From an uncultured Ignavibacteria bacterium (GTDB lineage: Bacteria; Bacteroidota; Ignavibacteria; SZUA-365), in the NCBI GenBank assembly GCA_913061095.1, contig CAJXVM010000009.1, positions 62,001-126,000 on the forward strand: a DNA stretch of 64,000 bases, given 5' to 3'. Under the pieces are notes generated by a model that saw only the letters and a list, made by a program, of their open reading frames with translations, was not told the DNA's origin and ran no database searches. Below, in pieces: positions 34,649 to 44,107 of the stretch; position 1 is the stretch's first letter; every line of letters begins with the position of its first letter. A program made the translations under genes and the position numbers.

Positions 34649-35404
34649 ATGCATGTCGTAATCATCGAAGACGAGAAGCCCGCCGCCGAGCGGCTGCAAA
34701 AAATACTGGGGGATGTCGATCCGTCTGTCACCGTCGACGCCGTGCTGACCTCCGTGAAGGATTCCGTCGCCTGGCTGCGCGACCACAGCGCGGATCTGCT
34801 GCTGGTGGATATCCGCCTGTCCGACGGCTCAAGCTTCGAGATTTTCCGGCAGGTGAATGTGCAGACGCCCGTGATTTTCACCACCGCCTACGACGAATAC
34901 GCCATCGAGGCTTTCACCGTCAACAGCATTGCCTATCTGCTCAAGCCGGTGCGGAAGGAGGAGCTTCGACGCGCGCTGGAGAAATTCCGATCACTGCAGG
35001 GACTGCGCAGCGCGCAGGTGGAGGCACTGCTCCGCACGCTGCAACCCGAGACGCGCAGTTATCGCCGGCACTTTCTCATTCAGGTGGGACAGCGCCTGCA
35101 GCAGCTCGCCGTCGACGACATCGCCTACTGTTACGCGATGGATAAAAACGTCTTCTGCACGACCTTCGACCGGCACACCCACACGCTGGATTTCACGCTC
35201 GACGCGCTGCAGGAGGAGCTCGATCCCGCCCACTTTTTCCGCATCAACCGGAAGATGATCGTCAGCATGCGCGCCATCCGCGCGATGCACGCCTGGTCGC
35301 GCTCACGCATCCGCATCGAGCTTGATCCGCCCGAGCCGAAGGGCATCGAAGCCCTCGTCAGCGTCGAGCGCACACCGGAATTCAGGGAGTGGCTTGATAC
35401 GTGA
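34649..35404 (+). CDS. LytTR-family response regulator
   Basis: A 251-residue regulator. The receiver domain has Asp54 in LLVDIRLSDG, Thr/Tyr of FTTAYDEYAIEAF and Lys of YLLKPVRKEE. The C-terminal LytTR DNA-binding domain (about 145-250) has RHFLIQVGQRLQQLAVDDIAY and FFRINRKMIVSMRAIRAM. LytTR proteins bind paired imperfect direct repeats. The operon with the upstream kinase indicates a two-component system. The target genes are unknown. Confidence 0.93.
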   Translation: MHVVIIEDEKPAAERLQKILGDVDPSVTVDAVLTSVKDSVAWLRDHSADLLLVDIRLSDGSSFEIFRQVNVQTPVIFTTAYDEYAIEAFTVNSIAYLLKPVRKEELRRALEKFRSLQGLRSAQVEALLRTLQPETRSYRRHFLIQVGQRLQQLAVDDIAYCYAMDKNVFCTTFDRHTHTLDFTLDALQEELDPAHFFRINRKMIVSMRAIRAMHAWSRSRIRIELDPPEPKGIEALVSVERTPEFREWLDT

Positions 35405-35444
35405 GGTCGGTTTCACCCCGCGAAACCTCCCGATCTTCCCGAAC

Positions 35445-37019
35445 CTATAGCTTCTTCCGATCCTCACGCACATATACATCCAGGTCCCCGATCTGCGTGG
35501 CGAGGCGATAGCTGCGCTGAAAGCGCAGGGAGCTGCGGAGTGCCGTTTCGTAGTCGTTGCTGCCGGCGGCCCGGAGGAATTCGTCGATCTCCGCGCGCAG
35601 CAGCACCACGGCGGCGGGCTCCTGGTCGAGCACGTAATCCGTGTCGAACGGCAGTCCCTGCCGCGAGCGGCGCGCCAGATGCGCGTCGATCAGTCCGTTG
35701 CAGTCGATCACGCGCAGTCGCGGATTCGCATACCCGATGATGCCCGCCTCGCCGGTGGCGATTGCGGCATCCGGCGGCACGCTGCGCTGCAGCCATCCCG
35801 CCACGGCGGACTTGTACGGCAGCGCATGTCCGCTGACATCCTTCATCCCGGTTTTCATGTATGGGATCTGTCCACGGATCAGATCACGCTGCATCATCCC
35901 GGCGGCGAGAACGACAAGCAGCAGCGCCACGGCGGTGGTCCACGTTCGCAGCAGGCGTCCCTCGGCATGCTTCGCCAGCGACGACAGCAGTGTCGCGGCT
36001 CCGGCGCCCCCGAGTGCGGCGAACAGCGGAATGACGGGCACGAGGAAGCGATAGCCGGGCATCCAGTCGCCGCCGCTGTACACGCTGAAAAACACCGAAC
36101 AGCCGATGAGCACTGCGAGATACCAGACGCGCCGGCGTTCGGCCACGCTCCGGAGGAAGGCCGCGGGCAGGACGATCAGCGCCGCGCCTCCGGCAGCGCC
36201 GATGGCGGCTGCGGTGTATTTGACGCCGTACACATAGACGAACAGTCCGCCGCCCGTTTTTGCGTAAAACGTGTTCGGAAGGATATCACCGTACGTGACG
36301 ACGCGCCATGCGAGGAAGGCGGCATAGAGGACGGCGAACGTGGTGCCGGAGAACAGCACACCGCGCATGCGCCGTTCGCGTGGGAGCAGCAGCCACAGCA
36401 TTGCGATGCCCGCGGCGGCGTGCAGCACCGGTTCGGGACGCGTGAGCGACGCAGCGGCAAAGGATGCGCCGAGCAGCACGGCGTAGAGCGTGAATGAAAG
36501 CTCGCCGCGTTTCGTGCGTGCCATACGCAGGGCGGCAAGCCCGGCCACGGTAAAGAGAAATGCATTGAGGATGGTTTCCATCCCGCCGATCGACCACGCC
36601 GCGAAAAAGGCATTTCCTGCCGTGAGTAGCATCGCGAAGGCGGCCGGCCAGCGTGCGTGCTGCATCGACGGCAGAAGCTCCCGCGTCAGCGCGAACACGG
36701 CGGCGAGGGAGGCGAGGCCGAAAAACAGGCTCGCGAATTTCGCCGTCCACATCAGATCGAGCGCGGACAGCACGCCGGTCTGTTTCAGCAGCGCGAAACC
36801 GCTGAGCAGCTGCATCCACAGCCAGTTGGAATACCCTTCGACAAACTCGCCGGGATTATACACCGGCCCGAGTCCCGCCGCATTGTTGTGCGCGTAACGG
36901 AGCGTGATGAACACGTCATCCACAGTGAAGTTCAGGAAATCCATTACGAACAGCGCCAGCAGCAGCAGGGCGCCCGCGATCAGGATGATCCAGCTTTTTG
37001 TCGTCTCGAGTTGAAGCAC
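35445..37019 (-). CDS. GT-C type membrane glycosyltransferase-like protein
   Basis: A 524-residue protein with about ten helices. The first loop carries the catalytic-type Asp pair and YNPGE element: VDDVFITLRYAHNNAAGLGPVYNPGEFVEGYSN, cut here to its key part VDDVFITLRY and GEFVEGYSNWLW. This is typical of GT-C enzymes such as arabinofuranosyl/PMT-like transferases that use polyprenyl-phosphate sugars. The donor and acceptor are unknown. It uses GTG at 37019. It is the last gene of the minus-strand DUF6599-DUF362-GT operon. Confidence 0.78.
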   Translation of the reverse strand: MLQLETTKSWIILIAGALLLLALFVMDFLNFTVDDVFITLRYAHNNAAGLGPVYNPGEFVEGYSNWLWMQLLSGFALLKQTGVLSALDLMWTAKFASLFFGLASLAAVFALTRELLPSMQHARWPAAFAMLLTAGNAFFAAWSIGGMETILNAFLFTVAGLAALRMARTKRGELSFTLYAVLLGASFAAASLTRPEPVLHAAAGIAMLWLLLPRERRMRGVLFSGTTFAVLYAAFLAWRVVTYGDILPNTFYAKTGGGLFVYVYGVKYTAAAIGAAGGAALIVLPAAFLRSVAERRRVWYLAVLIGCSVFFSVYSGGDWMPGYRFLVPVIPLFAALGGAGAATLLSSLAKHAEGRLLRTWTTAVALLLVVLAAGMMQRDLIRGQIPYMKTGMKDVSGHALPYKSAVAGWLQRSVPPDAAIATGEAGIIGYANPRLRVIDCNGLIDAHLARRSRQGLPFDTDYVLDQEPAAVVLLRAEIDEFLRAAGSNDYETALRSSLRFQRSYRLATQIGDLDVYVREDRKKL

Positions 37020-37094
37020 GGCAATGATGTCTGAATGTATCGCACGTCACAAAACCAAGCGTAAAATAACTGTAGCATTCCAAAGTTCCGTGTG

Positions 37095-37997
37095 CTACAG
37101 TTTTTCGATCAGCATATCCTTCTTCCAACCGAGCGTCACGAGGTCAATGCGCGCGGGATCGGCCACGCCGAGGCCGTGCCGCGTCTGGGCGAGGTCGATG
37201 TGTTTGGGCGGGGGATTGATGGGACGCTCCTCGCCGAAAAAGGCACGGCGCTTCGCCTCGATGATGCGCGCGCCGACGGCGTCGACAGCTACCGGGTCGG
37301 TTCCGAGGATAAGTCCGTTGTAGCGCCAGACGTATTCGGGATTGAAATGATGCGCGCCGCTGCCGTGGAACAGCGGGGTGAGCATGACGAGGACGTTGAG
37401 CCGCGTGCGCTCGGCCAGCCGCTGCTGCTTCCAGATCGCGGCGAGGTCGGCGCAAGAGTCGCCGTGCCAGTCCGACGGGCGGTCGATGAACATGATGTAA
37501 TTCTTGATCAGCGTGCCGAGTCCCGACCAGTGATGCGTGCGCATCGGCCGCATGTTGATCAGCGCCGTGGCGCTGCGGAACGCCGCGTTGTCGTGAACGC
37601 CGCGGTCATCCACGCTTATGCGTTTGTCATCGACACCGGCGCCGCGCAGCCGCGCGCGCACAATGTCTTCGAGTTCTGTCGGCGTGCGCAGGTAGCTCCA
37701 GACATTCGTCTTGATACCGACGGCATCGTCGGGACGGATGATGCCGCTCCACGCCGTCGCGGCATCCTGCGCATTGAACAGCGCAGCCATCGCCTCATCC
37801 AACATGCCTGCGAGCACCTCGCCGTCCGTGCGGTTGAGGCGGTCGGTCGCCTCCGCGTGACGAACCAGTACGACGCGGGATTTCTTCCGCTGCAGTTTCC
37901 GCGCGAAGGCAGGGGAACGCAGTGCCAGGGCGGCGGCTGCCGCGGCGGTTCCGCCGGTGATGAGAAAATCCCTTCGGTTGACTGTGCGCGGACTCAT
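37095..37997 (-). CDS. Tat-exported DUF362 protein
   Basis: A 300-residue protein with a twin-arginine signal (NRRDFLITGGTAAAAAALAL) and a DUF362 body: DAVGIKTNVWS, INMRPMRTHHWSGLGTLIKNYIMF and GLILGTDPVAVDAVGARII. DUF362 proteins often carry iron-sulfur sites, but no Cys cluster is visible here. Their function is not known. A good AGGAGG ribosome site supports the start. It lies 33 bases after the DUF6599-like gene, and the two often travel together. Confidence 0.85.
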   Translation of the reverse strand: MSPRTVNRRDFLITGGTAAAAAALALRSPAFARKLQRKKSRVVLVRHAEATDRLNRTDGEVLAGMLDEAMAALFNAQDAATAWSGIIRPDDAVGIKTNVWSYLRTPTELEDIVRARLRGAGVDDKRISVDDRGVHDNAAFRSATALINMRPMRTHHWSGLGTLIKNYIMFIDRPSDWHGDSCADLAAIWKQQRLAERTRLNVLVMLTPLFHGSGAHHFNPEYVWRYNGLILGTDPVAVDAVGARIIEAKRRAFFGEERPINPPPKHIDLAQTRHGLGVADPARIDLVTLGWKKDMLIEKL

Positions 37998-38030
37998 TTC
38001 GTGTTCCTCCTGCTGTTGCCGTTTGCCGTT

Positions 38031-38930
38031 CTATTCGATTGCCGCCACGGCGCGTTCGACCAGCGCCTGCGCGTCGCTCTCGCTCGGTGCGTCATGCACG
38101 AGCACGATGAATTTTTCGAGGTGACACGCCGCATACCAGCGGTCTTCACGACGCACGGAAGCGAATGCGCCGTGCGTTTCATCCCCACGTGCCTCCGCTC
38201 CGTAATGGGCGCACCATCCCCGGAATCCCGCTTTCGCTTTTGCCTGGTCAGGGCAGGCAATCAGCAGAAGGGTTGCCGCATCACCGTCGAGGTCGTATCG
38301 CGCCGCTGCGGCGGGTACGTCGTCACCGATGCCCAGCAGGTTCTCGGTGGAGATGAATCCATAAACATTCTGCCAGGCGTGATGCCGGAAAAAGCGCACG
38401 CTTCCGGAACGCCGCCCCTCGGGGGGAAGCATGCTGACAACGTCGGGCAGGGGACCGGTTTCAGGGACGGCCGCATCGATGCGCCGCGCGATCTCCCGCA
38501 CCGCCTCGCGGGATTCGGGGGTTTGCGGACTGGCAAGGATGGAGACGAAATAGCGGTGCTTCCAGAACAGCAGCAGTCCCGCACCCACCTGCGCGCCCTG
38601 ACCGAAGCCGCCGTCCTCCCGCTCCCGCGACAGCGAATACACGGCGAAGGCGTCCTGCGGACGCTGCATCCGGAAGATGTCCACCGTGATTTCCGGCTGG
38701 TCTTCGCGCGCGTAGCGCCGGGATGCCGCTGCCTCGAAGCCGTGTGAGAGAAACAGTTCGGCCCCGCCGTTGATGTAGCGGTAGAGCGTCTCCGGGGTCC
38801 ATCGTCCGCGGTCGTCGATGCGCCATCCCGCGATTTCGTCGGGGAAGGTGAAGGACGGATTCTCCGAAATGATGGCGCGGTCTTGCGGAAGTTGCATCGT
38901 CAGCAGGATACAGAGGACAGGGATTGTCAT
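38031..38930 (-). CDS. DUF6599-like protein
   Basis: A 299-residue protein with a possible short signal (PVLCILLTMQLPQDRA). The body has WRIDDRGRWTPETLYRYINGGAELFLSHGFE and a VDIFRMQRPQDAFAVYSLSRE segment, as in DUF6599 proteins. The second half repeats a similar alpha/beta pattern (GAFASVRREDRWYAACHLEKFIVLVHD). Function is unknown. It is first in the minus-strand operon with DUF362 and GT-C genes. Confidence 0.68.
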   Translation of the reverse strand: MTIPVLCILLTMQLPQDRAIISENPSFTFPDEIAGWRIDDRGRWTPETLYRYINGGAELFLSHGFEAAASRRYAREDQPEITVDIFRMQRPQDAFAVYSLSREREDGGFGQGAQVGAGLLLFWKHRYFVSILASPQTPESREAVREIARRIDAAVPETGPLPDVVSMLPPEGRRSGSVRFFRHHAWQNVYGFISTENLLGIGDDVPAAAARYDLDGDAATLLLIACPDQAKAKAGFRGWCAHYGAEARGDETHGAFASVRREDRWYAACHLEKFIVLVHDAPSESDAQALVERAVAAIE

Positions 38931-39049
38931 GGACGGAATATCAGCACGGAGGAGAAGAATGTCAAAGGAACCCCGCGCATCATTTGTAGTTCATTCGTGG
39001 GATGTGTAACATGGCGCAATATCCATCGTTTCCCTTCGTCTGACATGCG

Positions 39050-41650
39050 ATGAGCTGGTATACGTTTCTTTCCGGTGTGATATACGGGATGTTCCTGCTG
39101 AGCGGGGTGTTCAGCCTGGTACTCTCCATACGCGGGATCGAGCGGCGCATCAACCTTCCGTATTTCTTTTTCTCCCTGATGATCGGTGCCGCGATCGCGC
39201 ACGGGCTCTTCACCGTCTTCGCGGAACAGCTCGGTTCCATGCTTCTGCACGAACGCCTGGTCAATACGTTCATGATTCTCGGCGGCATTGCCTTTGTGTA
39301 CATGGTGTCGGGATTGACGGGCTATGAAGCGAAGCGTCTCCGGATTGCGCTCGTGTCGGGACTGCTTCTTCTGCTCGTGCTGAACTGGGTGCTCCCCTAC
39401 GGTCTCACCTGGGGCACGATGGAGGGGATCAGCCGCCAGCGTCTGCTCTGGGGGGAGGAAGTGATGTGGTTTGACGCCCGCACCGGCATCGGGAATCTGG
39501 CGTCCATCGTCATCATGCTCGGGCTGCTCGTGTTTGTCGTCCGCGCAATGCTCTACCAGATGAAGCACGGCGACCGCACCATGTCGCGCTGGATGATGCT
39601 GATCCTTCTGATCGGATCTTCGGGTGTGCTGACCGATGTCGTTCTCCTTGAGATCCATGGCACGCTGCTCGGCGTCATCGATGATGTCGGCTTTTTCGCC
39701 TTTGTGCTGCTCATCGGTCATCGCAACTTCAATAACCTCCTGCGGTCCAACGAACTGATCCGTCGCAGTGAACAGCGCTTCGCACTGCTCACCGAAGCGG
39801 CATTCGAAGGTATCGGATTCTCCGAGCAGGCGCGCATCATCGACGTCAATCGTCAGCTGGCCGACATGCTGGGCTACGAACCGGAAGAACTGATCGGGCG
39901 CTCCGCGATGGAATTCGTCGCGCCGCCCTCGCGCGATATGGTCGAAGAGCAGATTCGGTCGGGAAACGAGCTACCCTATGAACACCTCGCCATGCGCAAG
40001 GACGGATCGGTGTTTCCGGTGGAAGTACGCGTCAAACACATCGTCGACGGGGAGCGCACGATGCGTGTCTCCGTCATCCGCGACGTCACCGAACACAAAC
40101 GCGCAGAGGAGCAGAATCTGCTGCTCGCGCGGACGCTGAAATCCGTGCGTGACTGCGTGTCCATCACCGACAGCGAAGACCGCATCATTTTCGTCAACGA
40201 TGCCTTTACGTACACGTACGGGTACAGTGAACAGGAAATCCTCGGCAAGCATGTTTCCGTGCTGCGCTCCCCGAACGCCCCGGCCGACCTGACGCAGGGC
40301 ATCTTTCCCTCTACACGCGACGGCGGCTGGCACGGCGAAGTGCTCAACCGGCGCAAGGACGGCTCTGAATTCTCGGTCGAACTCTGGACGTCGGTCGTGC
40401 GCGACGGCAGCGGCGAACCGGTCGCCTACGTGGGTGTCGCGCGCGATATCTCGGAGCGCAAGTACGCCGAATCCGCGATTATCGCGGAGAAGGAGCGCGC
40501 CGAGCGCAGCGAGCGGCTCAAGGATGCATTCATCGCGAACATCTCGCACGAGGTGCGTACACCGCTGAACATCATTCTCGGGTATACGGGATTGATCGGT
40601 GAAATCCTTTCCGAGGAAACGAGCGAGGAGGTGCAGGGGTATTTCGACAGCGTGCAGCGCGGCGCACAGCGGCTGCAGCGGACGGTGGACATGATCCTGA
40701 GCATCTCCCGTCTGCAGGTCGGTGACATTCTCATTGAGCCGAAGCGGCTGCGGCTGGATCACCTGCTGGCGGACATCCTGGAGGATTACCGTGCCGCTGC
40801 GCGCCGGAAGTCACTCGCGCTGTCGTTTATCAATGACACCGGCGGGGAAGTCACAGTCTCCGCCGACGAGTACTGCACGATTCAGACGGTACAGAACCTG
40901 ATCGACAACGCCATCAAGTACACCGAAGAGGGAAGCGTGACACTGCGCCTCGCAGCCGACGGCGAAGGGGCGACGGTCATCGAAGTGCGCGACACGGGCA
41001 TCGGCATCTCGGAGGAATACCTGCCCTTGATTTTTGAGCCCTACACACAGGAGGAGAGCGGATATTCACGTTCTTACGAAGGAATCGGCCTCGGTCTCTC
41101 CCTGGTGAAGCGATACGTGGAACTGATCGGTGCCACGCTGCACATCAGCAGTGAGAAAAGCAGGGGAACGACCGTGTCGGTGCGATTTTCGCCCCGTGCG
41201 GAGGAAGAAGTTCCCGCTGTCGCGCATGATCCCGCGCGTGGTACTGTCGAGCGGTCATCCGTCGGTGATCGTCCTTCGGAACTGCCGACCGTTCTGCTCG
41301 TCGAGGATGAACTGCTGACGGTGGAATACATGACCATGCTGCTCCGCCGGCAGGCCAATGTCATTTCCGCGGCATCGGGAAACGAGGCGTGGGACATCCT
41401 CGACACCGTGAAAGTCAATCTGATTCTGATGGATATTTCGCTGAGCGGGGATGTCAGCGGGCTGGAGCTGACGCGGCAGATACGCGCGACGGAGCACTTG
41501 GCGGATATTCCGATCATTGCGGTCACGGCGCACGCATTCGCACACGACAGGACGCGCTGCCTGGAGGCGGGCTGTGACGCCTATCTGCTCAAGCCGGTCG
41601 AACAGCAGACGCTACTCGATGCCATGAACGAACTGCTGGATACACGCTAG
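39050..41650 (+). CDS. Hybrid sensor histidine kinase with membrane sensor and two PAS domains
   Basis: An 866-residue hybrid kinase: seven or so helices (5-225), PAS1 (about 240-350), PAS2 (about 358-475), HisKA with His500 in ANISHEVRTPLN, HATPase with Asn620 in NLIDNAIKY and DTGIGI at 648-653, then a receiver (about 746-866) with Asp795 in LILMDISLSG and Lys848. Internal transfer to the receiver could pass phosphate on to an Hpt protein not seen here. It lacks a clear ribosome site. It is divergent from the DUF6599 operon. Confidence 0.92.
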   Translation: MSWYTFLSGVIYGMFLLSGVFSLVLSIRGIERRINLPYFFFSLMIGAAIAHGLFTVFAEQLGSMLLHERLVNTFMILGGIAFVYMVSGLTGYEAKRLRIALVSGLLLLLVLNWVLPYGLTWGTMEGISRQRLLWGEEVMWFDARTGIGNLASIVIMLGLLVFVVRAMLYQMKHGDRTMSRWMMLILLIGSSGVLTDVVLLEIHGTLLGVIDDVGFFAFVLLIGHRNFNNLLRSNELIRRSEQRFALLTEAAFEGIGFSEQARIIDVNRQLADMLGYEPEELIGRSAMEFVAPPSRDMVEEQIRSGNELPYEHLAMRKDGSVFPVEVRVKHIVDGERTMRVSVIRDVTEHKRAEEQNLLLARTLKSVRDCVSITDSEDRIIFVNDAFTYTYGYSEQEILGKHVSVLRSPNAPADLTQGIFPSTRDGGWHGEVLNRRKDGSEFSVELWTSVVRDGSGEPVAYVGVARDISERKYAESAIIAEKERAERSERLKDAFIANISHEVRTPLNIILGYTGLIGEILSEETSEEVQGYFDSVQRGAQRLQRTVDMILSISRLQVGDILIEPKRLRLDHLLADILEDYRAAARRKSLALSFINDTGGEVTVSADEYCTIQTVQNLIDNAIKYTEEGSVTLRLAADGEGATVIEVRDTGIGISEEYLPLIFEPYTQEESGYSRSYEGIGLGLSLVKRYVELIGATLHISSEKSRGTTVSVRFSPRAEEEVPAVAHDPARGTVERSSVGDRPSELPTVLLVEDELLTVEYMTMLLRRQANVISAASGNEAWDILDTVKVNLILMDISLSGDVSGLELTRQIRATEHLADIPIIAVTAHAFAHDRTRCLEAGCDAYLLKPVEQQTLLDAMNELLDTR

Positions 41651-41667
41651 CAGATTGGACTCGAGGC

Positions 41668-42060
41668 CTAGTACGGCCCGCTGCCCGTTGTGTCGCGGTC
41701 GTCGAATGAACAGTCACCGTCCTCGACATGTCCCTTGAACTGGAATTCGAGCGTTTCCCGGTAATGCTCCTCGAGAGCGTGACAGATGCCTGGCCGCTTC
41801 AGCCAGTGACCCTGTTCATCCAGGCAGTACTTCACGTCGAGGGGAATTTCACGATCCTGGTACAGTCCGAACAGTTTGGCGTCTTCGGGATCGACGTTCT
41901 GCTCGTCGAGATACTCGATCAGTCCGCAGATCGTATCCGCGAAGTAATCGTTTTGCAGTTCATCATCACCCTCCACGGCGGGTACGCGGGCCACGTACGT
42001 AAACGGAAGTGTTTTGTCGTACCTGGATTTGGGTCCGAAAATCTTGCTTTTGATGCTCAT
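41668..42060 (-). CDS. Small acidic cytosolic protein, unknown
   Basis: A 130-residue protein without signal or helices in the membrane. The start at 42060 (MSIKSKIFGPKSRYDK) is preferred to an ATG 10 codons upstream on the basis of sequence character. Features include a YFADTICGLIEYLDEQNVDPEDAKLFGLY segment, CHALEEHYRE with a Cys/His mix, and an Asp-rich C-terminus. I do not recognise the family. It is convergent with the hybrid kinase, 17 bases away. Confidence 0.55.
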   Translation of the reverse strand: MSIKSKIFGPKSRYDKTLPFTYVARVPAVEGDDELQNDYFADTICGLIEYLDEQNVDPEDAKLFGLYQDREIPLDVKYCLDEQGHWLKRPGICHALEEHYRETLEFQFKGHVEDGDCSFDDRDTTGSGPY

Positions 42061-42318
42061 AATCAACTCACACAGTGCGTGGACATGCACAATATACGAT
42101 GTATCGTGATCGAATGCGCGTTGGGGAGCAGGAGCACGAGCAGGAGCAGGATATCGGCCTGATGTTCCCGGGAACGTGCCGCGGTATATTCACCGTTTCA
42201 ATAGTAATGGATTTTTTCATCCCGCACGATCCGGCGGCCTGACATATCAGACATGCCGGAGCGACATTCGACTGGAGTCTATGATCAACACTTCTGAGAC
42301 AGCATCCCTGAGCACCAT

Positions 42319-44097
42319 ATGACGCTCGAAATGGGCATTGTCATTGTCCTGCTCGTGCTGGCGCTTGTCCTCTTTGCGAGCGAGCGCATCGGCACGGATC
42401 TGACCGCGCTGATCATCATGGGTGTGCTTCTGCTGACCGGCATTCTCACACCCGCCGAGGGACTGTCCGGGTTCAGCAATCCCGCCACGGTCACGGTCGC
42501 CGCCATGTTCGTCATCAGTGCCGCGCTGCGCAGCACCGGTGCGGTCAGTTTCCTGGCGCTGTTGTCCACCCATGTCTTCGGGAAGGGGTACTGGACCGGG
42601 GTGATCTCCTCGATGGTGCTGATCGGAGTGATGTCGGCCTTCATCAACAACACCCCTGTCGTTGCCGTGTTCATCCCCGTTCTGCTCAGTGTTTCGCAGA
42701 AAACGGCGATCAGTCCCTCACGCCTGCTCATGCCGATTTCCTTCGCCTCGATGTTCGGCGGACTCTGCACGCTCGTGGGTACGTCGACGAACATTCTCGT
42801 GAGCACCATCGCCGCTGACCACGGCTATCCGCCGTTCAGCATGTTCGAATTCACGGCGCTCGGAGCACTGTTTTTTCTCGCCGGTCTGCTGTATATGATT
42901 GCGGTGGGCGCCCGGCTGATTCCCGTGCGGGATGTCGAAAGCAGTCTCACCCGGCGGTATGCGATGGCGGATTATCTCACCGACGTCGTGCTGCTGCCCG
43001 ATGCGCCGTCGGTCGGTGAACGTGTCGAGGATTCCCGGCTGGTGCGCGACCTTGACGTGGACGTGCTCGAGGTGATTCGCGATGGGGAGCGCCTGCATGA
43101 AAACGTTGCTGACACGCGCCTGGCCGCGGGTGACGTGCTGCGTCTGCGTGTGGACGTACGGCAGATCCAGCGGCTGAAGAACAGCGTCGGCTGTGCGGTG
43201 CGCGGCGACAAGGCGCTGCGCGACGAGGATTTCGATGCAGACCAGCTGGCGCTGATGGAGGTCATCATCGCGCCAAATGCCCCGCTCGCGGGCAGGACGA
43301 TACGCGGCGCCCGCTTCCGCAATACCTATGAGGCTACGGCTCTTGCCCTGCGGCATCGTGGCGAGCTGCTGCACGGTGGCTTCCGCGACACGCGTCTCAG
43401 TGCGGGAGACGCGCTGCTGCTCGAGGTGCCGCGCAGCAATATGGATCGCATCCTGCGTGATTCCGATTTCGTGGTCGCATCCGAAGTGGAGGTGCCCAGG
43501 CCGCGCCGCTCACGACTTGTCCCCGCACTGCTGATCACAGCAGGTGTCATCCTCGCCGCCACGTTCGATATCCTGCCCATCGTCACTGCGGCGGTCGCCG
43601 GAGCCGTGCTGCTCGTGCTGTCCCGCAGCATTTCCCTCGAAGAAGTCTATCGCGCCATCGAGTGGAAGGTCATTTTCCTGCTCGGCGGTATCATCTCGCT
43701 CGGCATCGCGATGGAGAAAACCGGGCTCGCGCTACTGCTGTCAGGAGCGTTGATCGACGTCATCGGTGATCTCGGTCCGCTCGCCCTGCTGGCGGCGCTC
43801 TATCTGGTCACTACGCTGCTCACCGGTGTGATGTCCAACAATGCCACCGCCATTCTCATCGCGCCAATCGCCATCGCCGCGGCGGAGGCGGTGGGCGTGA
43901 GTGCGCGCCCGATGCTCATCGCCGTGACCTTCGCTGCGTCCGCCAGTTTCATGACGCCGGTGGGATATCAGACCAACACCATGATCTACGGCGTCGGCGA
44001 GTACCGCTTCGCGGATTTTCTCAAAGTCGGCACACCGCTGACCCTGCTGTTCTGGATACTCGCGGTGCTGCTCATTCCCGTATTCTTCCCGTTCTGA
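42319..44097 (+). CDS. SLC13-type permease with two TrkA-C domains
   Basis: A 592-residue transporter of the DASS/SLC13 superfamily. N-terminal helices include the SSMVLIGVMSAFINNTPVVAVFIPVL motif and LVGTSTNILV, then two RCK/TrkA-C regulatory domains (about 215-290 and 300-385, with GDVLRLRVD and GDALLLEVP turns), and a C-terminal helix set with MSNNATAILIAPIAI. This pattern fits sodium-coupled anion permeases (sulfate, dicarboxylate). The substrate is not determined. Eleven bases separate it from the MscS gene, so they may be co-transcribed. Confidence 0.88.
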   Translation: MTLEMGIVIVLLVLALVLFASERIGTDLTALIIMGVLLLTGILTPAEGLSGFSNPATVTVAAMFVISAALRSTGAVSFLALLSTHVFGKGYWTGVISSMVLIGVMSAFINNTPVVAVFIPVLLSVSQKTAISPSRLLMPISFASMFGGLCTLVGTSTNILVSTIAADHGYPPFSMFEFTALGALFFLAGLLYMIAVGARLIPVRDVESSLTRRYAMADYLTDVVLLPDAPSVGERVEDSRLVRDLDVDVLEVIRDGERLHENVADTRLAAGDVLRLRVDVRQIQRLKNSVGCAVRGDKALRDEDFDADQLALMEVIIAPNAPLAGRTIRGARFRNTYEATALALRHRGELLHGGFRDTRLSAGDALLLEVPRSNMDRILRDSDFVVASEVEVPRPRRSRLVPALLITAGVILAATFDILPIVTAAVAGAVLLVLSRSISLEEVYRAIEWKVIFLLGGIISLGIAMEKTGLALLLSGALIDVIGDLGPLALLAALYLVTTLLTGVMSNNATAILIAPIAIAAAEAVGVSARPMLIAVTFAASASFMTPVGYQTNTMIYGVGEYRFADFLKVGTPLTLLFWILAVLLIPVFFPF

Positions 44098-44107
44098 CGA
44101 GGCACGC

